64,000 nucleotides of DNA from Pleurodeles waltl. Lineage: Eukaryota > Chordata > Amphibia > Caudata > Salamandridae. The first letter of the stretch is position 1; each line of letters starts with the position of its first letter. Position numbers and translations under genes: made by a program. The stretch lies in assembly GCF_031143425.1 (NCBI RefSeq), contig NC_090440.1, positions 1,269,559,123 to 1,269,623,122 of the forward strand, in the 5' to 3' direction. Positions 1-10,729 of this stretch are shown here, piece after piece. The notes under the pieces are model-generated. The model did no database searches and was not told the DNA's origin. It was given only the letters and a program-made list of their open reading frames with translations.

Positions 1-650
1 TCTGCCCCCCTTTTGGGCCCATCTGCTCCCAAGGAGGGCAGAAACCACCAATACGCCAGGGATTTTTTTTTGTTCAACTTTTTTTGTGCTGGGGGCACCC
101 CCTTTTGCCCCCTTTAGCAAGGGTCGCCCCTAAAGGGGGCACAGAGCTGTTGGCCTATTTTTCTTACACCCATAATCCACGTAGGCACCAGGGGTCCTGT
201 GTGTGTGTTTTGTGTGGGGGGCAGTTTTGGCAAGAGTCACCCCCAACGGTTACTGATGGCCATTTGTGCCCCCCTTGGCGCTGAGGGCGCCCCCTTTGAC
301 AAGGGTCACCCCCGGAAGGGGGCACAGAGCTGTTGGCCATTTCTACTCCCCTTGGGGGCAGATCGGTCTATTTTTTTTAGGCCTATCTGGCCCTAAGGGG
401 GCAGATGCCACCAAGACATGAGGCAATAATTTTTTTTTTTCTTTAGTTTTTTTGTTCTGGGGGCACCCCCTTTTGCCCCCTTTGGCAAGGGTCACCCCCT
501 CAAAGGGGGGCACATTACTGATGGCCATTTCTGCTCCCCTTGGGGGCAGATCAGCCTATTTTTGTAGGCCCATCTGCCCCCAAGGGGGGCAGAAGCCGCT
601 TAGGCACCAGGGACAATTTCTAAGTTCTTGGTGGTGGGGTGTTTCTCAAC
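1..650. repeat. GC-rich tandem repeat, ~184-bp period
   Basis: About three and a half degenerate units, recognised by a recurring AAGGGTCNCCCC...GGGGGCAC block near 118, 302 and 487, each followed by a 'GGCCATTTCTGC' type segment and a C-run/G-run palindrome that flanks GGGGGCAGA. The units are the reverse complement, in looser form, of the repeat at 5310-6110, sharing the 'gcgacccttgcc' and 'caccaggga' elements. The array is cut by the left edge of the window. The short open frames in it are by-products of the C/G runs and are not genes. Confidence 0.75.
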
Positions 651-1123
651 TGGCAAAGTACTTGTATTTGTGATTATAACAGTTTATCTTTTTTGTTCTA
701 GTTCAAAGCTTTTGCTTCCTTTGCTGTGGATCCTTGCGGTTTTGGCAGTAGTTGTACTGCAGTTTGCATAGTTGCATGTTTTAGGTAAGTGAAAGCAATT
801 TACTCCTAAGGAGTATTGTTGACATCCACGAATGACATGTTTGTAGATGGTGTACTAAATGCAGGATTGTCAGTGAAATTGTCCTTAGATTTGAACACAA
901 TGATATTTGTGTTGTCATATGTCTAATTTGCTTTTTTCTTTTTAGTGGGATATCATTGGTGATTGCTGTGTCTGTGCAGAGTAGTTGCTGGTGAGTAGCT
1001 TTTTCAGGCAAGTGAGTGGTATCATTTTTTAGTACATAACTCTTTGTGATAAAGTTACACTTTGTTTATTAGTTATTTTAGTGCTGATTGTTGTTGGCAA
1101 TCCATTTGTTGTTAGAAAGGATC
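651..1123. other. Non-coding flank 5' of the piggyBac pseudogene
   Basis: AT-rich stretch between the GC-rich repeat and the first ATG of the transposase. It may be 5' UTR or intron of the element. I see no TTAA-bounded terminal inverted repeat here, so the left end of the transposase-bearing element cannot be placed. Confidence 0.4.
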
Positions 1124-2896
1124 ATGGCTAGCCACAGAGTGACCGCTCATCAGGCTGTTGGCATGCTTTTTGAGTTGTCTTCTGACCACGATTATGAGAC
1201 TGACTCTGCATCTGAAGCAGAGGAGGAAGTGAGAGATTCTGGCAGTGAGTTTTCTGTCTGAGGGGATTCTTCTGATGAGGAAGCCACTCTAAGTACAGAT
1301 GAAGGGCCTGTTTTAGAGGAGGACATTGATGTGCCAAGTGTGCAGCAGCCTGGGGCTGAAGGGTTTCCCATTAGAAATTCTGGCAGCTGGATAGCCCCAA
1401 ACATGGAGCAGCCACAGTTACCTGCATTTACTGGTCTCCCAGGATGTAGAGTCTATACGGAAAATTTTTTGCCTGTCAATTTCTTTCACTTGTTTGACGA
1501 TTGTTGAGCAGACTAATTTGTATGCGGAGCAATATTTGAAGGACAACGCTGCCAGACTTAGGCCTCAGTCTAGAGCTTCTCAGTGGGCTGCCACATATCT
1601 GAAAGAGATGAAAAAGTTTTTAGGTTTGACTTTTTTGATGGGGTTGTTAAGGAAGCCGTCACTGGCTTCTTATTGGTCTACTAGCCCCTTGATGGCAACG
1701 GCTATGTTTCCTGCAACTATGACTTGTGATCGCTATTTGCTTCTTCTTCGTATGCTGCATTTTGTAGACAATGCTTTAACCTTGACACAAGACAACCCTG
1801 ATTGTGACCGTCTTTTTAAGATTAGGCCTGTCCTTGATCATTTTGTAGATTGGTTTTCAGAGGTCTATGTTCCAGGCAAAGAAATAAGTGTGGACGAGTC
1901 TTTGGTCCTGTTCAAGGGGCATTTAGTTTTTAAGCAGTACATTCCTAGTAAGAGGGCATGGTATGGAGTTAAATTGTATATGCTGTCAGAAAGTAGTACA
2001 GGATACGTATTTAATTTCTGGGTCTACACTGGTAGGGAATCCAGTATTGACCCCCCTGGTTGTCCGCCCCCTTTTGGAGTTAGCGAGAAAATTGTGTGGG
2101 AACTTGGTAGACCACTGTTTAACAAAGGTCACCATTTGTACGTAGATAATTTCTACACTGGAGTGCAGTTGTTCAAGGAGTTGTTTAGAGTGGACAGTGT
2201 TGCTTGCAGCACAATCCGTTCTAACTGGAAAGGCTATCTGACCTAGCTTGTCTGTAAAAACCTTGAGAGGGGACAGTGCAGTGCCTTGCGGAATAATGAG
2301 CTGCTAGCTCTGAAATTTTCAGACAGGAGGGATGTGTACATGTTATCTACCATCCATGATGAGAGTAATTCCCCTGTGACTGTTTGGGGTCAGGTTACCG
2401 AAGTGCGTCAACCTGCGTGCATTTTGAACTACAATAGGCAGCCGGGTGGTGTTGATAGAGTAGATCAGAGGTTGGAACCTTACACTGCTCTTCATAAGTC
2501 TTACGTGTGGTATAGAAAGTTGGCCCTACATTTATTTCATTTGGCAACTTTTAATGCTTTTATTGTGTTTAAGGATTGTTCACCTGAGTCAAAGATGAAA
2601 TTTTTAAATTTCAGGAGTCAGTGATAGAGAGCCTTATTGTGGTGGAACCATCAAGAGTTTCTAGAGTAGCAGTGGTGGGGGATGTGGCTAGATTGAAAGA
2701 TCGCCACATTCCAGATCACATTCCTCCCACTCCCAAAAAAGACTTGCCCACCAAGAAATGTAGAGTATGTTGCCGAAGAGGTATCCGGAGGGAGAGACGG
2801 ATGTACTGCCCCAATTTCCCTTCAAAGCCTGGGATGTGTGTGGCTGGCTGTTTCAGGAGTTACCACACCCAAAATGTTTGGGGGGAAATACCGTGA
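1124..2896 (+). pseudogene. piggyBac-family transposase pseudogene (PGBD-like)
   Basis: DDE transposase of the piggyBac superfamily, which excises and inserts DNA transposons at TTAA. The first ATG (1124) opens an acidic Ser/Glu/Asp-rich N-terminus, as is usual in PGBD proteins. The core carries all three expected acidic residues: Asp in ISVDES (codon at 1893), Asp in YVDNFYTG (2145) and Asp in GVDRVDQ (2454). The C-terminus has a cysteine-rich zinc-binding region (about 2759-2870; CRVCC, YCPNF, GMC, GCF, YHT). Reading is broken four times: TGA near 1258, a 1-nt frameshift near 1495-1505, TAG at 2244-2246 inside GYLT*LVCK, and a frameshift near 2620. With these counted the protein would be about 590 residues, normal for the family. 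Catalytic residues survive, so decay is modest. Next to it on the right is the TTAA foldback element, which may be a non-autonomous relative. Confidence 0.9.
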
Positions 2897-2947
2897 GCAC
2901 AAACTGCCTGTTTTATGTTTTCAGATGTTCAGTTTCACATTTTATAA

Positions 2948-3990
2948 TCCCTTCGCTGCCAGGCCTTTTCCCCCTCCTGTGCCGAGCCTTTTTATGGCTA
3001 CTTGAGGAAGTTCACGCTTAGGCCCTCCTAACTTTTTGTTCACATAAGCTACCCACGCCAAATTTGCGTCCTTTTTTTCCAACATCCTAGGGATTCTAGA
3101 GGTACCCAGACTTTGTGGGTTCCCCTGAAGGAGACCAAGAAATTAGCCAAAATACAGTGAAAATTTTGTTTTTTTTAAAAAAAATGGAAAAAAGTGCTGC
3201 AGAAGGCAGCTCGTGGTTTTTTCCCTGAAAATGGCATCAACAAAGGGTTTGCTGTGGCAAAATCACCATCTTCCCAGCTTTCAGGAACAGACAGACTTGA
3301 ATTGGAAAACCCAATTTTTCAATACATTTTTGACATTTTACTGGGACATACCCCATTTTTACTATTTTTTGTTCTTTCAGCCTCCTTCCAGTTAGTGACC
3401 AAAATGGGTAGGAAACCAATGCTGGATCCCAGAAAGCTAAACATTTCTGAAAAGTAGACACAATTCTGAATTGAGAAAGGGGTCATTTCTGTACATCCTA
3501 CAAGAGTTTCCTACAGAAAAAACTGCTGAAATAAAAAAATATTGAAATTGAGGTAAAAAAAACTGCAATTTTTCTCCACGTTAACTTTTTCCTGCGATAT
3601 CAGATCTTTGAAAGCAATATACCGTTACGTGAATTGGACTCTTCTGGTTGCGGGGATATATAGGGCTTGTAGGTTCTTCAAGAACTGTAGGTACCCAGAG
3701 CCAATAAATGAACTGCACTTTGCAATGGGTTTTTATTCTATACCGGGTATACAGCAATTCATTTGCTGAAATATAAAAAGTGGAAAATAGGTATCAAGAA
3801 AACCTTTGTATTTCCAAAGTGGCCACAAGATAAGGTGTTGAGAAGCAGTGGTTATTTGCACATCTCTGAATTACGGGGTGCCCATACTAGCATGTGAATT
3901 ACAGGGCATTTCTCAAATAGAATTTTTTTTTACACACTGCCTTACATTTGGAAGGAAAAAATGTAGAGAAAGTCAAGGGGCAATAACACT
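2948..3990 (+). repeat. Left terminal inverted-repeat arm of the foldback element
   Basis: Matches the reverse complement of the right arm (about 8730-9772) with many small differences. Landmarks in order are the terminal CCCTTCGCTGCC, a poly-A/T stretch near 3172-3186, a 'CTGCAGAAGGCAGC' segment, and the 'GCAATATACCGTTACG' area near 3617. The open frames of 60-90 codons here have mirror-image counterparts in the other arm and are not genes. Confidence 0.65.
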
Positions 3991-5290
3991 TGTTTTGCTA
4001 TTCTGTGTTTCCCCAAGTCTCCCGATAAAAATGGTAACTCACTTGTGTGGGTAGGCCTAGCGCCCACGAAAAGAAATGGCTCAAAACACAACGTGGACAC
4101 ATCACATTTTTTCACAGAAAACAAAGGTGTTTTTTGCAAATTGCCCACCTGTGGATTTTGGCCTCTAGCTCAGGCGGCACCTGGGGAAACCTAGCAAACC
4201 AGTGCATTTTTTAAAACTAGACACGTAGGGGAATCAAAGATGGGGTGACTTGTGGGGCTCTGACCAGGTTCTGTTACCCAGAATCCTTTGAAAACCTCAC
4301 AATTTGACCAAAAAACGCTTTTTCCTCTCATTTTGGTGACAGAAAGTTCTGGAATCTGAGAGGAGCCACAAATTCCCTTCCACCCAGCGTTCCCCTAAGT
4401 CTCCCGATAAAAATGGTACCTCACTTGTGTGGGTAGGCCTAGCTCCCATGAAAGGAAATGGCCCAAAACGTAACGTGGACACATCAAATTTTTTCACAGA
4501 AAACAGGTGTTTTTTGCAAAGTGCCTACTTGTGGATTCTGGCCTCTAGCTCAGCCAGAACCTGGGGAAACCTAGCAAACCAGTGCATTTTTGACACCTAG
4601 ACACTTAGGGGAATCCACGATGGGGTGACTCGTGGGCCTCTGACCATGTTCTGTTACCCAGAATCCTTTGCAAACCTAAAAATTTGACCAAAAAAACACC
4701 TTTTCCTCTCATTTCGGTGACAGAAAGTTCTGGAATCTATGAGGAGCAACAAATTTCCTTCCATCCAGCGTTTCCCCAAGTCTCCCGATAAAAATGGTAC
4801 CTCACTGGTGTGGGTAGGCCTAGCGCCCACGAAAGGAAATGGCCCAAAACACAACCTGGACACATCACATTTTTTCACAGAAAACAAAGGTGTTTTTTAC
4901 AAAGTGCCTACCTGTGGATTTTGGCCTCTAGCTCAGCCAGCACCTAGGGAAACCTAGCAAACCAGTGCATTTTTGAAAACTAGACACCTAGGGGAATCCA
5001 AGATAGGGTGACTTGTGCGGCTCTGACCAGGTTCTGTTACCTAGAATCCTTTACAAACCTCAAAATTTGGACAAAAAACACTTTTTCCTCTCATTTCAGT
5101 GACAGAAAGTTCTGGAATCTGAGAGGAGCCACAAATTTCCTTCCACCCAGTGTTCCCCCAAGTCTCCCGATAAAAATGGTACCTCACTTGTGTGGGTAGG
5201 CCTAACGCCCACGAAAGGAAATGGCCCAAAACACAATGTGGACACATCACATTTTTTCACAGCAACAGATGTGTTTTGGCCTCTAGCTCA
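3991..5290 (+). repeat. Tandem array, ~382-bp unit (left arm)
   Basis: About 3.4 copies. The marker CCCGATAAAAATGG occurs at 4021, 4403, 4784 and 5166, giving steps of 382, 381 and 382 bp. Each unit also carries a 'TGACAGAAAGTTCTGGAATC' block, 'TGTGTGGGTAGGCCTA', 'GTGGACACATCA' and 'ACCCAGAATCCTTTG'. The unit-to-unit differences are point changes. The same unit occurs in reverse orientation at about 7500-8730. Confidence 0.9.
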
Positions 5291-5309
5291 GCCGGCTCCA
5301 GGGCGGGCA

Positions 5310-6110
5310 GAAATGGCCTAAAATAAATTTGCCCCCCAAACCCCCGGGGAGCGACCTCTGCCTATGGGGTCGCTCCCCCTGCGTGACATTGGCACAAAAA
5401 AAAAGATCCCCGGCGCCAAGAGGTTTCTGCCCCCCCCCCGGGGGGCAGATCCGCCTAATAACAATGGGCAGATCTGCACCAGGGGGGGCAGAAATGGACT
5501 AAAATAAATTTGCCCCCAACCCCCACCCCCCTGGGGAGCGACCCTTGCCTATGGGGTCGCTCCCTTTGCGTGACGTTGGCGCAAAAAAAAGATCCCCGAT
5601 GCCTAGTGGTTTCTGCCCCCCTTGAGGGCAGATTGACCTAAAATCAGCCAATCTGCCCCCAAAGGGGGCAGAAATGGCCTAAAATAAATTTGCCCCCAGG
5701 GGAACGACTCTTGCCTAAGGGGTCGCTCCCCTTGCGTGAAATTCATAAAAAAAATAAAAACTCCCTGGTGTCTAGTGGTTTCTGTCCCCCTTGGGGGCAG
5801 ATTGGCCTCATAAACATAGGCGAATCTGCCCCCAAGGGGGGCAGAAATGTCCTAAATATAATTTGCCCCCTAGGGGAGTGACCCTTGCCTAAGGGGTCGC
5901 TCCCCACCTCAAAAATACAAACCAAAAAATAAAAAAAAGATCCCTGGTGCCTAGAGGTTTCTGCCCCCCCCACCCCCGGGGGCAGATCGGCCTAATTATA
6001 GGCCGATCTGCCCCCGGGGGGGCAGAAAAGGTCTTTAAAAAAAATGCCCCCCGGTAGCGACCCTTGCCCAAGGGGTCGCTCCCTCATGCCAATTTCATTT
6101 TTTTTAAATC
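5310..6110 (+). repeat. GC-rich tandem array, ~180-bp unit (core of the foldback element)
   Basis: About 4.4 units. The marker AAATAAATTTGCCCC begins at 5321, 5502 and 5682, with diverged forms near 5854 and 6036. Each unit has the palindrome GGGGAGCGACC...GGGGTCGCTCCCC and a second palindrome built on CTGCCCCC/GGGGGCAG. A looser copy of the array, inverted, occupies 1-650 on the other side of the piggyBac pseudogene. Confidence 0.85.
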
Positions 6111-6178
6111 CCTGGTGTCTATTGGGTGTTTTAGAAGCCGGATTGCTTGCTATCCAGCTGCTAAAACGCTCAGAGAGA

Positions 6179-6330
6179 CTTCAAAGGGAAGGAAATTCCT
6201 TTCCTTCGCTTTGAAGCCTCTCCTGCCTCCTCCACGTGATCGGAAGAGAAATGCTTTTGTATTTCCCTTCCGATCGCGCTGGAAGCTTAGCACTGTGCCT
6301 CAGGGCGTAACCATTACGTCCTGGGCACAG
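6179..6330. repeat. Cluster of three hairpins
   Basis: Three inverted repeats follow one another: 6179-6215 (CTTCAAAGGGAAGGAAA against TTTCCTTCGCTTTGAAG), 6238-6275 (GATCGGAAGAGAAAT against ATTTCCCTTCCGATC) and 6293-6330 (CTGTGCCTCAGGGCGTAA against TACGTCCTGGGCACAG). Each has one or two mismatches or bulges. They sit near the centre of the foldback element, where its symmetry turns over. Confidence 0.7.
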
Positions 6331-6379
6331 AAGGGGATAATTAGTTAGTGGTTTCTTTGTTGTTTACAAACAAACAAAA

Positions 6380-6535
6380 GTGATGGTGGTGTTCGTGGGG
6401 TGGTGCTTGGCTGGCAGTGTGCGTGGGGTGGCGCTTGGATGGTGGTGTGTGTGGAATTGGCACTTGGCTGGTGGTGTGTGTGAAATGGTGCTTGGCTGGC
6501 GGTGTGTGTGGAGTGGCGCTTGGCTGGCGGAACCA
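6380..6535 (+). repeat. Minisatellite, ~28-bp GT-rich unit
   Basis: About five units of the form TGGCTGGNGGTGTGTGTG plus a short GGCGCT-type tail, with 28-29 bp steps. The open frames on both strands over this stretch (Pro/Thr/His-rich on the minus strand) follow from the repeat composition and are not genes. Confidence 0.8.
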
Positions 6536-7495
6536 GACAAACATCAGTCCTCACACTCCCATCAGCTAGTGTGATTGCTGTATCAGGCATGTGGGTGTAT
6601 ATAAGTGATGGGCCCTTGAGTGGTGCTGTCTGTCGATGCGAGTGTTGTAATGTGCTGGGCCCGTAGCTGGCAGAGTGAATAGTCTTGTGCATGTCATGTA
6701 TGAAAGGTGTGTGAATGACTGTAAACGGTTGGTGCCTTGATGCGGCTTCACAGCTCACGAGCTGTGATTCATTGGTTCCGTTTTTTAGCCTTTCACTTAT
6801 TAACAGTGCATTTCACTTTTGTGAAGTCTCTTGTTAATAAATTTTGATCTACTGAACCATCACTCACCCTCATGCCAAATACAACTAGTATGTGTGGTAA
6901 AAATGACAAAACCTGCTCTGCTGTAATCAGGCGTCGCAGCACACTTGTGACACACTGGATGTCTCAGGTAGAACCCCGATGATGAAGCATGCCACCAACT
7001 TGGTTGGTGGGTGAGGGGTATTTTTAACATAACCTAAGTGCGTTTCTTTTCACAATATTAGTGTTTGGCACATCACAGACATACGTGGACACATCAAAAT
7101 GATATATTACAAAACTACCTGCGTTTGGGGGAGGGGGCACCTATGTTTATGGTCCCAGGTGCGGCCTTCACCTAGGGAAACCTACCAAACCCAGACAATT
7201 TTAAAAACTAGACACCCCAAGGAGTCCAGGGAGGTGTTGCTTGTGTGGATCACCCAACATTTTCTTACCCAGACTCCTCTGCAAACCTCAAAGTTTGCTT
7301 AAAAAAGCATATTTTTATGACTTTTATTTGTAGGATCACCGCTCTGACACACAATTCCTACTCCCCAGCATTCCCCTCAGTCTCCCAATCAAAATGAGAC
7401 CTCACTTGTGTGGGTCCCCAAAGCAGAGTCAGCCTAAAGATGTATAAAAGAAAAATATTTGTGCTTATCAACTTGCTGTGCTATCCCCTCAATAT
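6536..7495. other. Unassigned interior of the foldback element
   Basis: No gene seen. There is a short palindrome CACAGCTCACGAGCTGTG near 6750 and an AATAAA-containing AT-rich stretch near 6836. From about 7080 rightward the sequence drifts into diverged copies of the 382-bp unit in reverse orientation ('GTGTTTGGCACATCAC', 'TCTCCCAATCAAAATG'). Confidence 0.4.
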
Positions 7496-8730
7496 CTACA
7501 GGTTTTTGGCCTTTTTCTGTTGCAGGCACCTGGCCCACCCACACAAGTGAGGTATCATTTTTCTTGGGAGAACGCTGGATGGAAGTAAATTTGTGGCTTC
7601 GCTCAGGTTCCAGAACTTTCTGTCACCGAAATGTGAAGAAAAAGTGTTTTTTTAGCCAAATTTGATGTTTGCAATAGATTCTAGGTAAGAAAACACTGAG
7701 GGATCAACGCAAGTCACACCTTCCTGGACTCCATTGGGCGTCTAGTTTTCAGAACTGTTTGGGTTTGGTAGGTTTCCCTATATGGCTACTGAGCCCAGGA
7801 CCAGAAATGCAGGTGCCCCCCCCAAAAAAACATTTTTTGGGGGGATAATTTTGATGTGTTCACGTTCTGTTTTGGAGCATTTCCGGTCGCGGGAACTAGG
7901 CCTACCCACACAAGAGAGGTATCATTTTTATCAGGAGGCTTGGGGGAACACAGGGTGGAAGGGTTTTTGTGGCTCCTCTCAGATTCCACAACTTTCTGTC
8001 ACCAAAATGTGAGGAAAAGGTGTTTTTCTAGCCACAATTTGAGGTTTGCAAAGGATTCTGGGTAAAAGAACCCGGTGAGAGCCCCAAAAGTCACCCCATT
8101 TTGGATTTCCCTAGGTGTCTAGTTTTTAAAAATGCACAGGTTTGGTAGGTTTCTCTAAGTGCCAGATGAGCTTGAGGCCAAAATCCACAGGTAGGCACTT
8201 TGCAAAAAACAGCTGTTTTCTTTGGGAAAATGTGATTTGTCCACGTTGTGTTTTGGGGCATTTCCTGTCGCAGGCACTAGGCCTACCCACACAAGCGAGG
8301 TATAATTTTTATCGGGACACTTGGTGGAGTGATGAGTGGAAGGAAATTTGGGGCTCCTCTCAGCTTCCAGAATTTTTTTTGTCACCGAAATGTGAGGAAA
8401 AAGTGTTTTTTTAGCCAAATTTTGAGGTTTGCAGAGGATTCTGGGTAACAGAACCTGATGAGAGCCCCACAAGTCACCCCATCCTGGTTTCCCCTATGTG
8501 TCTAGGTTTAAAAAATGCACAGGTCTGGTAGGTTTTCCTAGGTACCGGCTGAGCTAGAGGCCAAAATCCACAGCTAGGCACTTTGCAAAAAACAGCTCTG
8601 TTTTCTTTGGGAAAATGTGATGTGTCCACGTTGTGTTTTGGGGCATTTCCTGTCACGGGTGCTAGGCCTACCCACCCAAGTGAGGTACCATTTTTATCGG
8701 GAGACTTCGGGGAACATAGAATAGTAAAAC
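7496..8730 (-). repeat. Tandem array, ~382-bp unit (right arm, inverted)
   Basis: Reverse-complement copies of the left-arm unit. The marker (T)ACCATTTTTATCGGGAG or its variants occurs near 7551, 7918, 8299 and 8683, giving steps of about 367, 381 and 384 bp. The leftmost copy is the most diverged. The opposed direction relative to 3991-5290 makes the whole element a giant foldback. Confidence 0.85.
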
Positions 8731-9772
8731 AAGTGTTATTGCCCCTTGTCTTTCTGTAGATTTTTCCCTTCCAAACGTAAGACAGTGTGTAAAAAAGACA
8801 TCTATTTAAGAAATGCTCTGTAATTCAAATGATGGTATGGGCACCCCAGAATTCAGACATGTGCAAATAACCATGGCTTTTCAATACCTTATCCTGTGCA
8901 TATTTTGGAAATCCAAAGATTTTCTTGATACCTATTTTTCACTCTTTATATTTCAGCAAATGAACTGCTGGATACCCGGTATAGAATGAAAACCCACAGC
9001 GAGGTGCAGCTCATTTATTGGCTTTGGGTACCTAGGGTTCTTTATGAACCTACAAGCCCTATATATCCCCGCAACCAGAAGAGTCTATCAGATGTTACAG
9101 TATATTGCTTTCAAAAATTTTACATCGCAGAAAAAAGTTACAGAGTAAAAAGTGGAGAAAAATTGCTGTTTTTTTCACCTCAATTTCAATATTTATTTTA
9201 TTTCAGCTGTTGTTTCTGTAGGAATCCCTTGTAGGATCTACACAAATTACCAATTGCTGAATTCAGAATTTTGTCTACTTTACAGAAATATTTAGCTTTC
9301 TGGGATCCAGCATTGGTTTCACACCCATTTCTGTCACTAACTGGAAGGAGGCTGAAAGAACAAAAAAATAAAAAATGGAGTATGTCCTAGTAAAATGCAA
9401 TTTTTTTTTGTTGAGAAATTGGGTTTTCTGATTTAAGTCTGTCTGTTTCTGAAAGCTGGGAAGCTGGTGATTTTAGCACCACAAACCCTTTGCTGATGCT
9501 ATTTTCAGGAAAAAACCCACAAGCCTTCTTCTGCAGCCCTTTTTTTTTAAAATGAACTTTTCGCTGTATTTTGGCAAATTTTTGGTCTTCTCCAGGGAAA
9601 CCCACAATCTCTGGGTACATCAAGAATCCCTAGGATGTTGGAAAAATATGATGCAAATTTGGTGTGGGTAGCTTATGTGGGCAAAAAGTTATGAGGGTCT
9701 AGGTGCGAACTGGCCCAAATAGCCAAAAAAAAGGCTGGCACCTGAGGGGGAAGAGGCCTGGCAGCGAAGGGG
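8731..9772 (-). repeat. Right terminal inverted-repeat arm
   Basis: Reverse complement of the left arm, ending GGCCTGGCAGCGAAGGGG immediately before TTAA at 9773. It mirrors the left arm's order of landmarks, including the CTGCAG/poly-T area near 9530-9550 and the 'CCTAGGATGTTGGAAAAA' segment near 9630. Confidence 0.65.
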
Positions 9773-9776
9773 TTAA

Positions 9777-10036
9777 TTATATGAAAGTTGTACTTGAACC
9801 ACACCTTGCATTCAGAAGTCAGGGTAGCTGCAAGCAAGGGGACTGGCTTAAGGAGAAAATGTCTCTTGCAAGATACTTTCTGTTCGAACTAATGTCCTGT
9901 GGAAAAAAGCATGTGTAAGCTTTCTCAACATAGAAATTCACAACATTTTGTGAACTTGTCTACAAAAGACACAGAAGCAGGGGAACAAAGAAGGCCTGAA
10001 TCTACAAGATTGGTATATAGCAGGTGTTGTCATATT
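9777..10036. other. Spacer, no feature recognised
   Basis: Unique-looking sequence between the TTAA foldback element and the first Harbinger-type MITE. No open frame with recognisable content was found. Confidence 0.4.
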
Positions 10037-10628
10037 GGGGGTGATTCTAAGTCCGGCGGGCGGCGGAGGCCGCCCGCCAGACTTCCCCCACCAAAATACC
10101 GCTCCGCGGTCGAAAGACCGCTGAGGGTATTTTGGGATTTGCCCTGGGCTGGCGGGCGGCCGCCAAAAGGCCGCCCGCCAGCCCAGGGCAAATCAACCTT
10201 CCCCCGAGGACGCCGGCTCAGAATTGAGCCGGCGTAGTGGGAAGGTGCGACGGGTGCAGTGGCACCCGTCGCGTATTTCAGTGTCTGCAAAGCAGACACT
10301 GAAATACTTTGTGGGGCCCTCTTACGGGGGCCCCTGCAGTGCCCATGCCATTGGCATGGGCACTGCAGGGGCCCCCAGGGGCCCCGCGGCACCCCCTACC
10401 GCCATCCTGTTCCTGGCGGGAGACCCGCCAGGAACAGGATGACGGTAGGGGGTGTCAGAATCCCCATGGCGGCGGAGCGCGCTCCGCCGCCATGGAGGAT
10501 TCTGCAGGGCAGCGGGAAACCGGCGGGAGACCGCCGGTTTCCCGCATCTGACCGCGGCCGAACCGCCACGGTCATAATGCCCTGCGGGGCACCGCCGGTC
10601 TGTCGGCGGTGCTCCCGGAATGACCCCC
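10037..10628. mobile_element. Harbinger-type MITE built as a chain of hairpins
   Basis: Begins GGGGGTGATTCTAAG and ends GGAATGACCCCC, so the termini are inverted (GGGGGTSATTC). It is flanked by a direct ATT duplication (10034-10036 and 10629-10631). Between the ends is a nearly unbroken chain of inverted repeats: 10093-10133, 10136-10194 (26-bp stem), 10273-10307 (16-bp perfect stem), 10326-10376 (25-bp perfect stem around one base), 10391-10453 (30-bp stem, one mismatch), 10456-10504 and 10512-10545. It is very GC-rich compared with its surroundings and codes for nothing evident. A 3-bp target duplication and G-rich ends fit PIF/Harbinger mobilisation; the family assignment is inferred. Confidence 0.75.
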
Positions 10629-10729
10629 ATTTTCTCTATTCTTTACTCATGCTCTGCTGCTATGCTACTCAAGAACTAGGTACAGATTTGGATGAGTGGG
10701 CCTCCTTGTCATGGTCATTATATGATTAT

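Larger units (their letters stand above)
2948..9772. mobile_element. Long foldback TTAA element (probable non-autonomous piggyBac-like)
   Basis: The left end reads TCCCTTCGCTGCCAGGCC from 2948. The reverse complement of the right end reads CCCCTTCGCTGCCAGGCC, ending at 9772 and followed by TTAA (9773-9776). The base group left of the left end is ATAA, one change from TTAA. Inverted similarity runs inward for well over 1 kb: the left arm (2948-about 3990) matches the reverse complement of about 8730-9772, sharing the 'ACATAAGCTACCCAC' and 'CATCCTAGGGATTCT' segments. Next inside are the ~382-bp tandem repeats (direct on the left, inverted on the right), and in the centre the GC-rich array and a hairpin cluster. 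TTAA and C-rich ends point to piggyBac-type mobilisation. No transposase lies inside. Confidence 0.7.

Noticed and set aside
1..6110. Regularly spaced repeats considered as a CRISPR array
   Set aside because: Repeat units of ~180 and ~382 bp without short constant repeats and unique spacers; the content is eukaryotic transposon-like.
6341..6758. Pro/Thr/His-rich frames on the minus strand
   Set aside because: Produced by the GT-rich 28-bp minisatellite.
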